DNA of 33,467 bases. It comes from Clostridia bacterium (GTDB lineage: Bacteria; Bacillota; Clostridia; Oscillospirales; CAG-272). The first letter of the stretch is position 1. Every line of letters begins with the position of its first letter. The DNA is taken from positions 1-33,467 of the forward strand of contig JAFTLQ010000010.1 in the NCBI GenBank assembly GCA_017455905.1, given 5' to 3'. The notes beneath the pieces are model-generated. The model saw nothing but the letters and a program-made list of their open reading frames with translations. It searched no databases and was not told where the DNA came from. Positions 7,497 to 14,568 of the stretch are shown here, in pieces. The translations under genes were made by a program, and so were the position numbers.

Positions 7497-8312
7497 TTAT
7501 ACACCAATGGAGCGCAGATAGCTCATGCTCATCCGCGCGCATTCCATCGGCGTTTTTCCAAGGGACGGGCTGTCCTGCTCAACGACGCACCAGCTCGCTC
7601 CTGCCTCCTCGGCCGCCCGAAGGATCGACGGCATATCCTGCACGCCGTGTCCGACGGGTCGAAATTCAAAATCGCCGGGACGCTCGGGTGCCTTCTCATC
7701 GGTGCCGATCAACTCATACATGTGCTCGTTCTTTGTACCGACAAAATCCTTTAAATGCACGACCGGCGCGCGACCGGTATACTTGCGCAGATACGCCACG
7801 GGATCGGCGCCTCCGACGTTGACCCAGCAGGTATCCAGCTCCGTAGCCAAAAGCTCGGAGGGTACGCTGTCGTACAGCATATCCAGGCCGTACACACCCT
7901 GTAATCGGACAAACTCAAAATCGTGGTTGTGATACAGCAGCTGCATCCCCTTGTCCTTGGCAACCGCCCCCAACGTGCGTATATGCGCCAGCGCCTCGGA
8001 GAAGCCTGCCCCACCCGGACGCTCCTCCTCTCCCAGCCACGGAATGGCCACATAGGAGCAGCCGATCGACGCATAGTCCGAGAGCACACCTTCGGGGTCG
8101 GCGATCATGTCGGGATACGGCACGTGCGCGGATATTGGCGTCAGCCCGATCTGCTCGCACCATGTGCGTACCTGTTCGGGCGTATGGCCGTACAGACCGG
8201 CAAACTCCACGCCGTCGTAGCCCATGTCCTTGATGGTTTGCAGGGTTCCCTTGAGATCGGCCTCGGCATCCTGACGGACCGAGTACACCTGCAATGCTAT
8301 AAGCATCTTCAT
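7497..8312 (-). CDS. sugar phosphate isomerase/epimerase, TIM barrel
   Basis: A 271-residue TIM-barrel protein of the xylose isomerase-like superfamily, only distantly similar to the one at 5198. Visible site features: VEFAG near the N-terminus, SAHVPY, YHNHDFEF, TELDTCW and VVHLKD, which hold the metal-binding His, Asp and Glu residues. GGAGG lies 10 bases before the ATG at 8312. It is the first gene of the operon with the Gfo/Idh/MocA oxidoreductase and is divergent from the AraC regulator at 8452, which probably controls it. The pair may interconvert and oxidise a plant or host sugar; the actual substrate is unknown. Confidence 0.9.
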   Translation of the reverse strand: MKMLIALQVYSVRQDAEADLKGTLQTIKDMGYDGVEFAGLYGHTPEQVRTWCEQIGLTPISAHVPYPDMIADPEGVLSDYASIGCSYVAIPWLGEEERPGGAGFSEALAHIRTLGAVAKDKGMQLLYHNHDFEFVRLQGVYGLDMLYDSVPSELLATELDTCWVNVGGADPVAYLRKYTGRAPVVHLKDFVGTKNEHMYELIGTDEKAPERPGDFEFRPVGHGVQDMPSILRAAEEAGASWCVVEQDSPSLGKTPMECARMSMSYLRSIGV

Positions 8313-8373
8313 AATATGTATTCCTCCACTTTTTTTCGAACGGTTATTGCATTACACGTTCGCTTGTGATACA

Positions 8374-8416
8374 ATTATAGCATATCGGGGCACCGACATC
8401 TATACCGATACTGACT
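8374..8416 (-). promoter_or_regulatory. activator-dependent promoter and candidate AraC operator
   Basis: On the minus strand a perfect -10 box TATAAT (8379-8374) has no recognisable -35 box at 16-18 bases. In its place lie an inverted repeat TATCGG (8383) / CCGATA (8405) and a direct repeat ACCGAC/ACCGAT 12 bases apart (8392 and 8404). A poor -35 overlapped by repeats is what a promoter activated by an AraC-family protein looks like. The regulator gene starts 36 bases further on. Confidence 0.5.
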
Positions 8417-8451
8417 TTCACTTGCACAATATTGACATATAGGGGCGGCAC

Positions 8452-9327
8452 ATGAACGTTGAGTTGGTTGAAAATAATGTACCGGGCGTGCCCATACGCA
8501 TCTCAAAGGAGCTTATTCCCTCCGAATCGCTTGCGTGCTGTCCCATCCATATTCACGATGATATTGAGATCTTAGCAGGGACAGGCGGTCAGCTCGATAT
8601 CATGATCGACGAGCAGATCATCCCCCTCCGAGAGGGAGATGTCGTTATCATCAACCGTCGTGTCCCCCACAGCACCGCGCAAGTGCTTCCGTACACCACG
8701 AGCATTCTCCTTCAGTTCCGCATTGAAAAGCTGCGTGCGGACGAATTTGAAAATGTCAACAAGTACCTTTCGCTCATTTTAGCCGACACGGAAAAGAAAT
8801 ATACCTTCCTGCCAAGTGAGCGCTCCGTCACACGCGAGCTCTTTTCTATCATCGCGCACATCCACGAGGAGAGCGTGCAGGAGCGCGACACGTACGGCAT
8901 CGTCATCAAGGGCTACATGGAGGTCCTGCTCGGCCTTTTATATAGACACAACATCCTCTACCGTCTGGAGGATGGCTATAACAAGGAGACGGTCAAGCGG
9001 GTCTGGCCGCTGATCGAATACATTGACCGCCACTACCCCGAGCCCATCACCCTCGACACGTTGAGCGAGTGCTTGCATCTCAACCGCGAATACGTCTGTC
9101 GCCTGTTCAAGGAGGCGACGGGCATGCCCCCGATCGAATATATCAACTACGTCCGCGTCCTCAAGGCGGAAACGCTTCTGACGACGACGCACATGAGCAT
9201 TTTGGAGATCGCCATGAACGTCGGCTTCTCCTCCGCTTCCTATTTTAATCGAATATTCAAAAAACGAAGAGGCATATCCCCCTCCGTTTACAAAACCATT
9301 ACGTATGCCAAAGGCAAGTTAATGTAA
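8452..9327 (+). CDS. AraC family transcriptional regulator
   Basis: A 291-residue regulator. The N-terminal half is a cupin-type sensor (HIHDDIEILAG around residue 31, then LREGDVVIINRRVPHS). The C-terminal ~100 residues form the double helix-turn-helix (LDTLSECLHLNREYVCRLF, then ILEIAMNVGFSSASYFNRIF) ending in the family's KKRRGISPSVYK. It starts behind AGGGG. It is divergent from the isomerase/oxidoreductase operon, and the shared intergenic region carries a -10 box without a -35 box, so it is most likely the sugar-responsive activator of that operon. Confidence 0.92.
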   Translation: MNVELVENNVPGVPIRISKELIPSESLACCPIHIHDDIEILAGTGGQLDIMIDEQIIPLREGDVVIINRRVPHSTAQVLPYTTSILLQFRIEKLRADEFENVNKYLSLILADTEKKYTFLPSERSVTRELFSIIAHIHEESVQERDTYGIVIKGYMEVLLGLLYRHNILYRLEDGYNKETVKRVWPLIEYIDRHYPEPITLDTLSECLHLNREYVCRLFKEATGMPPIEYINYVRVLKAETLLTTTHMSILEIAMNVGFSSASYFNRIFKKRRGISPSVYKTITYAKGKLM

Positions 9328-9374
9328 ATAATTATTGGCATATTATGACGATTTTACCGATAAAGGAGATAAAA

Positions 9375-9920
9375 ATGGCTGATACCCTGCATGCACAAGC
9401 CCGCGCCGCGATAGAAGAATTGAGTCAAAGAGCCAAGCTGACGGAGGGACAGATCATCGTCATCGGCTGCTCGACCAGTGAGATCATCGGCTCGGCGATC
9501 GGCACGAATTCGAGCCCCGACGCCGCCAAGGCCGTCTTTGAGGGCCTGTACGAATATGCGACGGAGCACGGTCTGCACCTTGCGGTACAGTGCTGTGAGC
9601 ATCTTAACCGCGCCATTGTGATCGAGCGGGACGCCGCCCCGCTGGCCGACGCCGTCAACGTCATTCCCCAGCCCAAGGCAGGCGGCTCCATGGCCACGCA
9701 GGCGTACGCGCACTTTAAGCATCCCATCGTCATCGAGCAGGTCCGCGCCGACGCGGGCCTGGATATCGGCTCCACGCTCATCGGCATGCACCTGAAGCCT
9801 GTCGCCGTTCCCGTGCGTCTTGAGCACAACCGCATCGGTGAGGCGACCGTCGTCGCTGCCCGCACCCGCCCAAGGTTCATCGGCGGTGGGCGCGCCGTGT
9901 ACGACGAGCGGCTGATGTAA
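9375..9920 (+). CDS. TIGR01440/UPF0340 family protein (YwlG-like)
   Basis: A 181-residue protein matching the B. subtilis YwlG family along its length. Conserved stretches are IVIGCSTSEIIGSAIGT, VQCCEHLNRAIVIER and KAGGSMATQAYAHF. The family's function is not established. I start it at 9375 because AAAGGAGAT lies 5 bases upstream; the in-frame ATG at 9345 would place the ribosome binding site inside the gene. It follows the AraC gene by 47 bases and may be co-transcribed. An inverted repeat TATGCCAA/TTGGCATA (9305-9342) overlaps the end of the AraC gene. Confidence 0.88.
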   Translation: MADTLHAQARAAIEELSQRAKLTEGQIIVIGCSTSEIIGSAIGTNSSPDAAKAVFEGLYEYATEHGLHLAVQCCEHLNRAIVIERDAAPLADAVNVIPQPKAGGSMATQAYAHFKHPIVIEQVRADAGLDIGSTLIGMHLKPVAVPVRLEHNRIGEATVVAARTRPRFIGGGRAVYDERLM

Positions 9921-9998
9921 TACGAAACGCCCGGCTGCCGTCCCTTACCTTACGCCTTACCATAGAGGTAACACAGAGAAGCCTGTGAGAACACGTGT

Positions 9999-10610
9999 AT
10001 GAAGAATCGAACCCGTATTTTACGCATGACCTTTTGTGCCTTCTTTTTGGCACTTGCCTATGTTTTGCCGTTTTTAACAGGGCAAATTCCCGAAATCGGT
10101 GCCATGCTGTGTCCCATGCACCTGCCTGTTTTGCTATGCGGATTTTTCTGCGGTCCTACTGCGGGGCTGATCGTAGGTGCCACCGCACCGATACTCCGTT
10201 CGCTGACGCTCGGCATGCCGCCGCTGTTTCCTTCGGCGATCTGTATGGCGTTTGAATTGGCCACCTACGGTGCGGTAGCAGGGATCCTGTATAAGGTCCT
10301 TCCGCGCAAAAAGGTGTATGTTTACGTCTCACTGCTGGTGGCGATGATCGCCGGTCGACTTGTGTGGGGAGCTGCCATGTATATCTGCATGGGCCTTAGC
10401 GGCACCGGCTTCACGCTGGCCGCCTTTATGGCAGGCGCCCTCACTAACGCCGCTGTCGGTATCATCGCACAAATCATCCTGGTCCCCATCCTCGTCATAT
10501 TGCTCGACAAGCCGAGCATACTCGGCCGAATGCACGAAAGCCCGTCGCCGCCCGCTCCTGCCCGAGCTTCATCGGCGACAGACGACGCGCGCGACGAGCG
10601 GCGGATGTAA
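9999..10610 (+). CDS. ECF transporter S component
   Basis: A 203-residue membrane protein with about six hydrophobic segments, of the energy-coupling-factor S-component type (PF12822-like). The N-terminus resembles the family's first helix, and small-residue-rich helices such as FFCGPTAGLIVGATAPIL are typical. S components bind a vitamin or other small molecule and dock on a shared EcfA-EcfT module, which is absent here and must lie elsewhere. The substrate is not predictable and I see no riboswitch in the 78 bases before it. The ribosome binding site is weak; an ATG at 10026 is an alternative start. The last ~30 residues are Pro/Ala/Ser-rich and probably disordered. A terminator follows. Confidence 0.78.
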   Translation: MKNRTRILRMTFCAFFLALAYVLPFLTGQIPEIGAMLCPMHLPVLLCGFFCGPTAGLIVGATAPILRSLTLGMPPLFPSAICMAFELATYGAVAGILYKVLPRKKVYVYVSLLVAMIAGRLVWGAAMYICMGLSGTGFTLAAFMAGALTNAAVGIIAQIILVPILVILLDKPSILGRMHESPSPPAPARASSATDDARDERRM

Positions 10611-10618
10611 AAAAAACA

Positions 10619-10670
10619 ACGAGGCTGCCTCCTACGCATGTGAGGCAGCCTCGTTTTTATTTTTATTTGT
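10619..10670. terminator. bidirectional intrinsic terminator
   Basis: ACGAGGCTGCCTC and GAGGCAGCCTCGT form a perfect 13-bp stem (10619-10631 / 10642-10654), followed by a T-rich tract and preceded by a run of A. It ends the S-component transcript and the convergent radical SAM operon. Confidence 0.9.
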
Positions 10671-10736
10671 TTTTATTCATCGGTCGCCGCTTTATACGCA
10701 GCGGGATCGATGGCGACACGATCGATGTACGCGGAA

Positions 10737-11807
10737 TTATTCATCGACATCGTTCTGCGCGGCAGCCGACGCCGAGCGGTAGGTATCCTTTTGACTGCAC
10801 CCTGCGCGGCCGCCACCGGCGCACGCGCAGGCACACGCACAAGCGCACGCACAGCCGCCTCCGCGGACGTGATGCCCGTGGCCGTAGCCGGAGCCCTGCG
10901 TCTGTGCGGCCTTGTCGGCGGCCTTTTGGTACCGCTTGTTCGTTCGGCCGTAGGTATGCATCGGATGGCCGTACCCGTAGAAAAAGCCGCGGCCTCGGTA
11001 ATACGAAACGATCACGTCGGCAAAAAACAGCTCGACGATCAGCAGGACAAGGATGACCGCGCTCAAAAGGATGATCACACCGATCTTGTCCGCTTGCAGA
11101 TCGTTGTACGCGTGGCTGTCATCCCACGCGCGGTACGCCACCACGGGCGCATCAAAGGTGTCGTAGGTCACGCACATCATGCGATACTCGCCCGCCTCCA
11201 TCGCGCCGCGCCATATATACCAATCGTCCTCTCGGTCGTCGGCGTTCAAGGCCGTGATATTCCCCGTGTCTTTCCAATAGAATGTGTACTGCGAGATCGG
11301 GGTTGCATTGAACCAGCAAGGCACGAATTCATAGAAATATGTATCCTTTTGTTTGCAAAGCATGTTCCTTTGGTTCACGGTAAAGGAGAATGTGAAGGTT
11401 TTTCCCTTGGTATATGCTTTTTTAAAATACAGGTCAATATGGCACTCGCCGTCCTCGTCGGCATAGTCCTCAATGCGCACGATATTCGCGGAATGTGAAA
11501 GAACGGTATAGTCCGAATTGGCGATACCGACATAGACGAACGTCAGCGGCTCGTCGTCGTCAAGCGGCGTCCATACGAAGCGGTATTCGATATCCAGCGA
11601 GCCGTCATCCTTAGGCGTTACGTACACCTCGTACGTATCAATGACGTCCTGCGGCGTCGGCTCCCAAAAGCACATGAACAGCACGCAAAAGACCTGTACC
11701 AGCACAAGAGCCATCATTCCCAACGTTTTGGCAACGGGGAATTTTCTGTGCCGTTTGATGGCTTCCTCGGAAAAATCGTAGAAAGCCTTTTTCTTACGCT
11801 TTGCCAT
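10737..11807 (-). CDS. two-pass membrane protein with a (Cys-Ala)6 tail, likely radical SAM partner
   Basis: A 356-residue protein I cannot assign to a named family with certainty; the plan recalls DUF2207/TIGR04222-type proteins with low-complexity Cys/Gly tails. A basic N-terminus is followed by a membrane segment (~25-48), an extracytoplasmic domain (~49-242), a second membrane segment (~243-267) and a Gly/His-rich stretch (HGHH near 313). Then come GGG, six Cys-Ala pairs (319-330; plus-strand 10818-10853) and GGGRAGCS. By the positive-inside rule the tail is cytoplasmic. The repeat uses TGT and TGC, and GCG, GCT and GCC, so it is kept at protein level and is not DNA slippage. The start overlaps the upstream radical SAM gene by 14 bases, suggesting that enzyme modifies the tail. 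Confidence 0.85.
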   Translation of the reverse strand: MAKRKKKAFYDFSEEAIKRHRKFPVAKTLGMMALVLVQVFCVLFMCFWEPTPQDVIDTYEVYVTPKDDGSLDIEYRFVWTPLDDDEPLTFVYVGIANSDYTVLSHSANIVRIEDYADEDGECHIDLYFKKAYTKGKTFTFSFTVNQRNMLCKQKDTYFYEFVPCWFNATPISQYTFYWKDTGNITALNADDREDDWYIWRGAMEAGEYRMMCVTYDTFDAPVVAYRAWDDSHAYNDLQADKIGVIILLSAVILVLLIVELFFADVIVSYYRGRGFFYGYGHPMHTYGRTNKRYQKAADKAAQTQGSGYGHGHHVRGGGCACACACACACAGGGRAGCSQKDTYRSASAAAQNDVDE

Positions 11808-13176
11808 GGGTACCTCTCTTTCTGAACGGGCAGCCGAGGGCTTCCCTCTCGCTCATGTCGCGAAGCGACCGACACGCCCGATGCTCCCATATGTCACGAA
11901 ACCGATCCGTGAGAATATGGCCGAGCCCGCCCTCCGCGCTGAGCCAGCTTTGGCAGGGCAGGACGGTTCCGTCGGGTGCGATCGCCATGTTGGACAGGCA
12001 CGCACCGCACATAGGCACGTGCATAGACAGCTGCTCCAGCTTGTCCTTTTCGATCAGCCCGGGGGAGGTGAAATCGATCTCCATCCCGTGCGCGTCGCAA
12101 AACGCCTTGGCCTCCTTGACGATCTCAAACAGCTCGTCGCCGCTCAGGTCGTAGTCGGCATGCCGCCCCTCGGCCGTGCCCGTGCAGATCAGGCCACTCA
12201 CAGTCACGAAGCGCACGCCCAGCGAATGAATAAACGACAGCGTCTGCACGTAATCCGCATTCTCCTTGCACAGCGGCGTATTGATGCTGACGTCCAGCCC
12301 CGCCGCCACCGCGTGCTGAATGCCAGCGACCGTTTCGTGGAAGTGAGACGCTCCGACGAGCGTATTGTGAACGTCCTCCCTATGGGAATACAGCGTGATC
12401 TGCACGCTGTCAAGGCTCGCTCGGCACAGCTCCCGACACAGCGCCTCGCTCAAAAGCACGCCGTTCGTATTCAATCGCGTGACAAACCATTGCGAATAGG
12501 CGATCAGCTCGCACAGATCCTCCCTCAACGTAGGCTCGCCGCCCGTGAACGTCAGCATCGGCACACCGGCCGCCTTCAGCTTGTCGATCGCCGCCTTCCA
12601 CTGCTCGGTGGACATTTCCTTCGTTTTGGCAAGGGGTTCTCCCGCCGCGTAGCAGAACAGGCACTTCTGATTGCAGGCCCATCGGCCTTCGCCGTCGCTC
12701 ATGGCACGCACCATCAGATCCATGCGATGCGGCGCGTACATATGCGCGCGGTAAGCGCGGATGGACATGGCTTCGATATCCTCGGGCGACGCTTCCCCTC
12801 TCGCCACAGCAAACAGCACGTCCAGCATAGCCAAAAGATCCTCGCGCAGCTCGCCCTTGTCGACGAAGGGATACACCCGTCGTGTCTGTCGGATCGTCGC
12901 TTCGATGATCGCCTCGTGCTCGCGCTCGCCAATCTCCCTGCCATCATAGGCGTTTACCTCTTTCATAAAGGCCGAGAGCATAACGGCCCACGAATAGCCC
13001 AAGGGCAACAGATAATAGCCGTTTAAAATGACCACGTAGCTCGCGCGCCGAAGCAGGCGAAACTTAGGCGGGATCAGATGAATGCGCACGACCCCCGGCC
13101 CGTTTGGATTAAAGGTGCAATGCTTGACGCCGCTTTTCATCTCGCGGTAATGCGCGATCGCGTGTAAAAGTCCCAT
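11794..13176 (-). CDS. radical SAM protein with SPASM-like C-terminal cysteines
   Basis: A 460-residue enzyme. The CxxxCxxC motif CNQKCLFC (C168, C172, C175) binds the SAM-cleaving 4Fe-4S cluster, and GGEP (212-215) follows. The C-terminus has further cysteines (C390, C393, C408, C435, C449) in a CGAC..PDGTVLPC arrangement like SPASM domains, which hold auxiliary clusters in peptide-modifying enzymes. The first ~155 residues are not radical SAM; a recognition domain is plausible but I see no clear PqqD-like match. Start at 13176: GGGGAGG lies 7 bases upstream, whereas the longer frame to 13233 has no such site. It overlaps the Cys-Ala protein gene by 14 bases and has its own promoter. I infer a post-translational modification system with that protein as substrate. 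Confidence 0.9.
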   Translation of the reverse strand: MGLLHAIAHYREMKSGVKHCTFNPNGPGVVRIHLIPPKFRLLRRASYVVILNGYYLLPLGYSWAVMLSAFMKEVNAYDGREIGEREHEAIIEATIRQTRRVYPFVDKGELREDLLAMLDVLFAVARGEASPEDIEAMSIRAYRAHMYAPHRMDLMVRAMSDGEGRWACNQKCLFCYAAGEPLAKTKEMSTEQWKAAIDKLKAAGVPMLTFTGGEPTLREDLCELIAYSQWFVTRLNTNGVLLSEALCRELCRASLDSVQITLYSHREDVHNTLVGASHFHETVAGIQHAVAAGLDVSINTPLCKENADYVQTLSFIHSLGVRFVTVSGLICTGTAEGRHADYDLSGDELFEIVKEAKAFCDAHGMEIDFTSPGLIEKDKLEQLSMHVPMCGACLSNMAIAPDGTVLPCQSWLSAEGGLGHILTDRFRDIWEHRACRSLRDMSEREALGCPFRKRGTHGKA

Positions 13177-13208
13177 GGACGGTCCTCCCCGATGATGGTA
13201 TGACCTCT

Positions 13209-13257
13209 GCCAAGCACGCCCACAGCACGTCATCTCCTCGGCTGTGCCCGGCTTGGC
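13209..13257 (-). promoter_or_regulatory. structured leader of the radical SAM operon
   Basis: Two nested complementary pairs, GCCAAGC/GCTTGGC and CACAGC/GCTGTG, enclose a 14-base loop in the untranslated leader between the promoter and the ATG at 13176. No T-tract follows, so it is not a terminator. It could affect mRNA stability or translation, and no known riboswitch is recognised. Confidence 0.45.
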
Positions 13258-13295
13258 GGTCGGTTCTTATTCTATTCTATTTCTATTCTATTTCC

Positions 13296-13324
13296 ATTCT
13301 ATCACACATGCCCCGCTTTATCAA
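13296..13324 (-). promoter_or_regulatory. promoter of the radical SAM / Cys-Ala protein operon
   Basis: Minus strand: -35 TTGATA (13324-13319), 17-base spacer, -10 TAGAAT (13301-13296). Just downstream (13267-13300) the word ATAGAAT recurs in an 11-base rhythm, giving several overlapping -10-like boxes. Slippage or alternative starts are possible. Confidence 0.7.
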
Positions 13325-13367
13325 TAGGAAAATGAAAGATGCCGGATCGATGAGTGTACGGCTCACC

Positions 13368-13408
13368 AGAATAGAAAAAGACACCACAAATGTGGTGTCC
13401 TATTCTTT
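13368..13408 (-). terminator. terminator-like hairpin in repeat copy 1
   Basis: GACACCAC-AAAT-GTGGTGTC forms the core and GAATAG/CTATTC extends it. On the minus strand TTTTTC follows the core stem. The same hairpin is at 13578-13618 in copy 2. Confidence 0.6.
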
Positions 13409-13577
13409 AGGTAGAATACGGGTAGACGCTGTGCGAGGATAGTCTTTCTTCCATGCTTTTGGGGTGTGCTTTACGCACTCTCTGCTCGCACGACGCTATA
13501 CACCGCCTTTCGGCGGTGTGCGAACCCAGCGCATAGCGCCTTTGGCGCATGCGCCGGGTCGATGCGTACGGGTCACC

Positions 13578-13618
13578 AGAATAGAAAAAGACACCACAAA
13601 TGTGGTGTCCTATTCTTT
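13578..13618 (-). terminator. terminator-like hairpin in repeat copy 2
   Basis: Identical in sequence to the hairpin at 13368-13408, lying directly behind the tRNA-Glu-like CACCA end of the second unit. Confidence 0.6.
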
Positions 13619-13786
13619 AGGTAGAATACGGGTAGACGCTGTGCGATGATAGTCTTTCTTCCATGCTTTTTGGGTGTGCTTTACGCACTCTCTGCTCGCA
13701 CGACGCTATACACCGCCTCTCGGCGGTGTGCGAACCCGGCACATAGCGCCCTTGGCGCATGCGCCGGGTCGATGCGTACGGGTCAC

Positions 13787-13833
13787 CATCCCGAAAATGA
13801 AAAAGCACTCCTTTTGGAGTGCTTTTCGGGATG
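13787..13833. terminator. terminator-like hairpin behind the third tRNA-like end
   Basis: GCACTCC-TTTT-GGAGTGC forms the core; CATCCCGAAAA and TTTTCGGGATG extend it. Short T-runs lie on both strands. It takes the place of the GACACCAC hairpin of the first two units, so the third unit has a different downstream flank. Confidence 0.6.
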
Positions 13834-13971
13834 GTGAGCCATTATGAAGCTTAATCGAACCTTTTCATCAAGCATTTTCTGTTACGTATTACCAGATTTG
13901 CCAATATAACAGATTGGTTTGAAAATAAAGGCGTGCTTTAGAAAGTTCTTAGCTAATAACTAAACTATCTT

Positions 13972-14151
13972 GTGAAAGAAATAATCGTATTTGACGATGA
14001 AATTCACATTTACTTTAATAGCCCATTACAGACGAGTCCTGACGATAGTCAGGGCTTTTCTTTATGCGACAAGGATACTTTGATACCCGTACACGTACAA
14101 AATTCGCTTGAAATGAGAATGAAAACCATAAGACTAACTATAACAATCTAA
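13972..14151 (+). pseudogene. 59-codon fragment, possibly the C-terminal tail of a large serine recombinase
   Basis: A frame open from 13960 to the TAA at 14149 encodes a peptide with FDDEIHIYFNSPLQTSPDDS followed by QGFSLCDKDTLIPVHVQN. This resembles my memory of C-terminal tails of Clostridial large serine recombinases (YNSP...SPD..QGF), but no catalytic or zinc-ribbon region is present and the frame is closed upstream by TAA at 13957. There is no ribosome binding site at the GTG (13972). A small hairpin CCTGAC-GATA-GTCAGG with TTTTCTTT at 14037-14063 lies inside it and could be a terminator instead. The recombinase reading is tentative. Confidence 0.35.
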
Positions 14152-14184
14152 AACAAAAAGGCGATTTATTCCACGGTACTCTTG

Positions 14185-14295
14185 ACACGAGCCTCTCGGG
14201 AGTGTGGGTATAAGGCAAAGAAGCCAACCACCCAAGCCCCGAGGGGCTTGATTGTTTGCCTTGGCACGAGAGCCTACCACACTCCCTGCTCGTGT
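14185..14295. other. 111-bp highly structured inverted repeat, candidate structured RNA or element end
   Basis: ACACGAG (14185) pairs with CTCGTGT (14289), GGGAGTGTGG with CCACACTCCC inside that, then AAGGCAAA with TTTGCCTT, and at the tip CAAGCCCC-GA-GGGGCTTG. Nearly the whole segment can fold into one branched stem in either strand. No protein gene overlaps it. I do not recognise an RNA family. Retron, group II intron and IS-end identities are unsupported because no reverse transcriptase or transposase is visible. Confidence 0.6.
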
Positions 14296-14331
14296 AAAGA
14301 GTCTTTCGCGGCATAAAACGCCTTCAGACAA

Positions 14332-14547
14332 TTATCTGAAAAATATTGACGAAATACCATTCGCTATCAAGATATTTGAAACTGTCTGTTTTAACTCGTT
14401 TTGTGCATCAATAGGCAGATTTTGAATAGCTTTGATTGCTTCATCGATGTGATTGATAAAATCCATAATATTACCACTATATTCATCGTGGCACTTAACG
14501 TATTCTATCAAGGCAGTCTTGATTAATGAGCCAATATCTTTTTGCAT
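14332..14547 (-). CDS. small helical protein of unknown function
   Basis: A 71-residue protein without a family I recognise; the sequence is largely amphipathic helix (for example DFINHIDEAIKAIQNLPIDA). GGAGG lies 6 bases before the ATG, which makes it a real gene. It follows the four-helix-bundle gene by 21 bases on the same strand and probably belongs to the same acquired unit. Confidence 0.6.
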   Translation of the reverse strand: MQKDIGSLIKTALIEYVKCHDEYSGNIMDFINHIDEAIKAIQNLPIDAQNELKQTVSNILIANGISSIFFR

Positions 14548-14568
14548 AATAACCTCCGTAATAAAAAA

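Larger units (their letters stand above)
13351..13789 (+). repeat. 210-bp tandem repeat, two full copies and a partial third, tRNA-Glu-like 3' ends
   Basis: Copy 1 spans 13351-13560 and copy 2 spans 13561-13770; the first 17 bases of a third copy follow. The copies differ at few positions. Each unit starts with a sequence close to the 3' end of the tRNA-Glu at 15193: the 14 bases CGTACGGGTCACCA occur in copies 2 and 3 (to CACCA). Each unit then holds a terminator hairpin and further palindromes (ACACCGCC/GGCGGTGT and GCGCC-TTT-GGCGC). No protein gene is convincing. It looks like repeated insertion or duplication anchored on a tRNA 3' end. Confidence 0.8.

Noticed and set aside
9921-9998. Riboswitch before the ECF S component
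   Set aside because: Only 78 bases separate the genes and I find no conserved core of TPP, cobalamin, FMN, preQ1 or folate riboswitches.
10818-10853. Dinucleotide or hexanucleotide microsatellite behind the Cys-Ala tail
   Set aside because: The Cys and Ala codons vary irregularly, so the DNA is not a simple repeat and slippage does not explain the tail.
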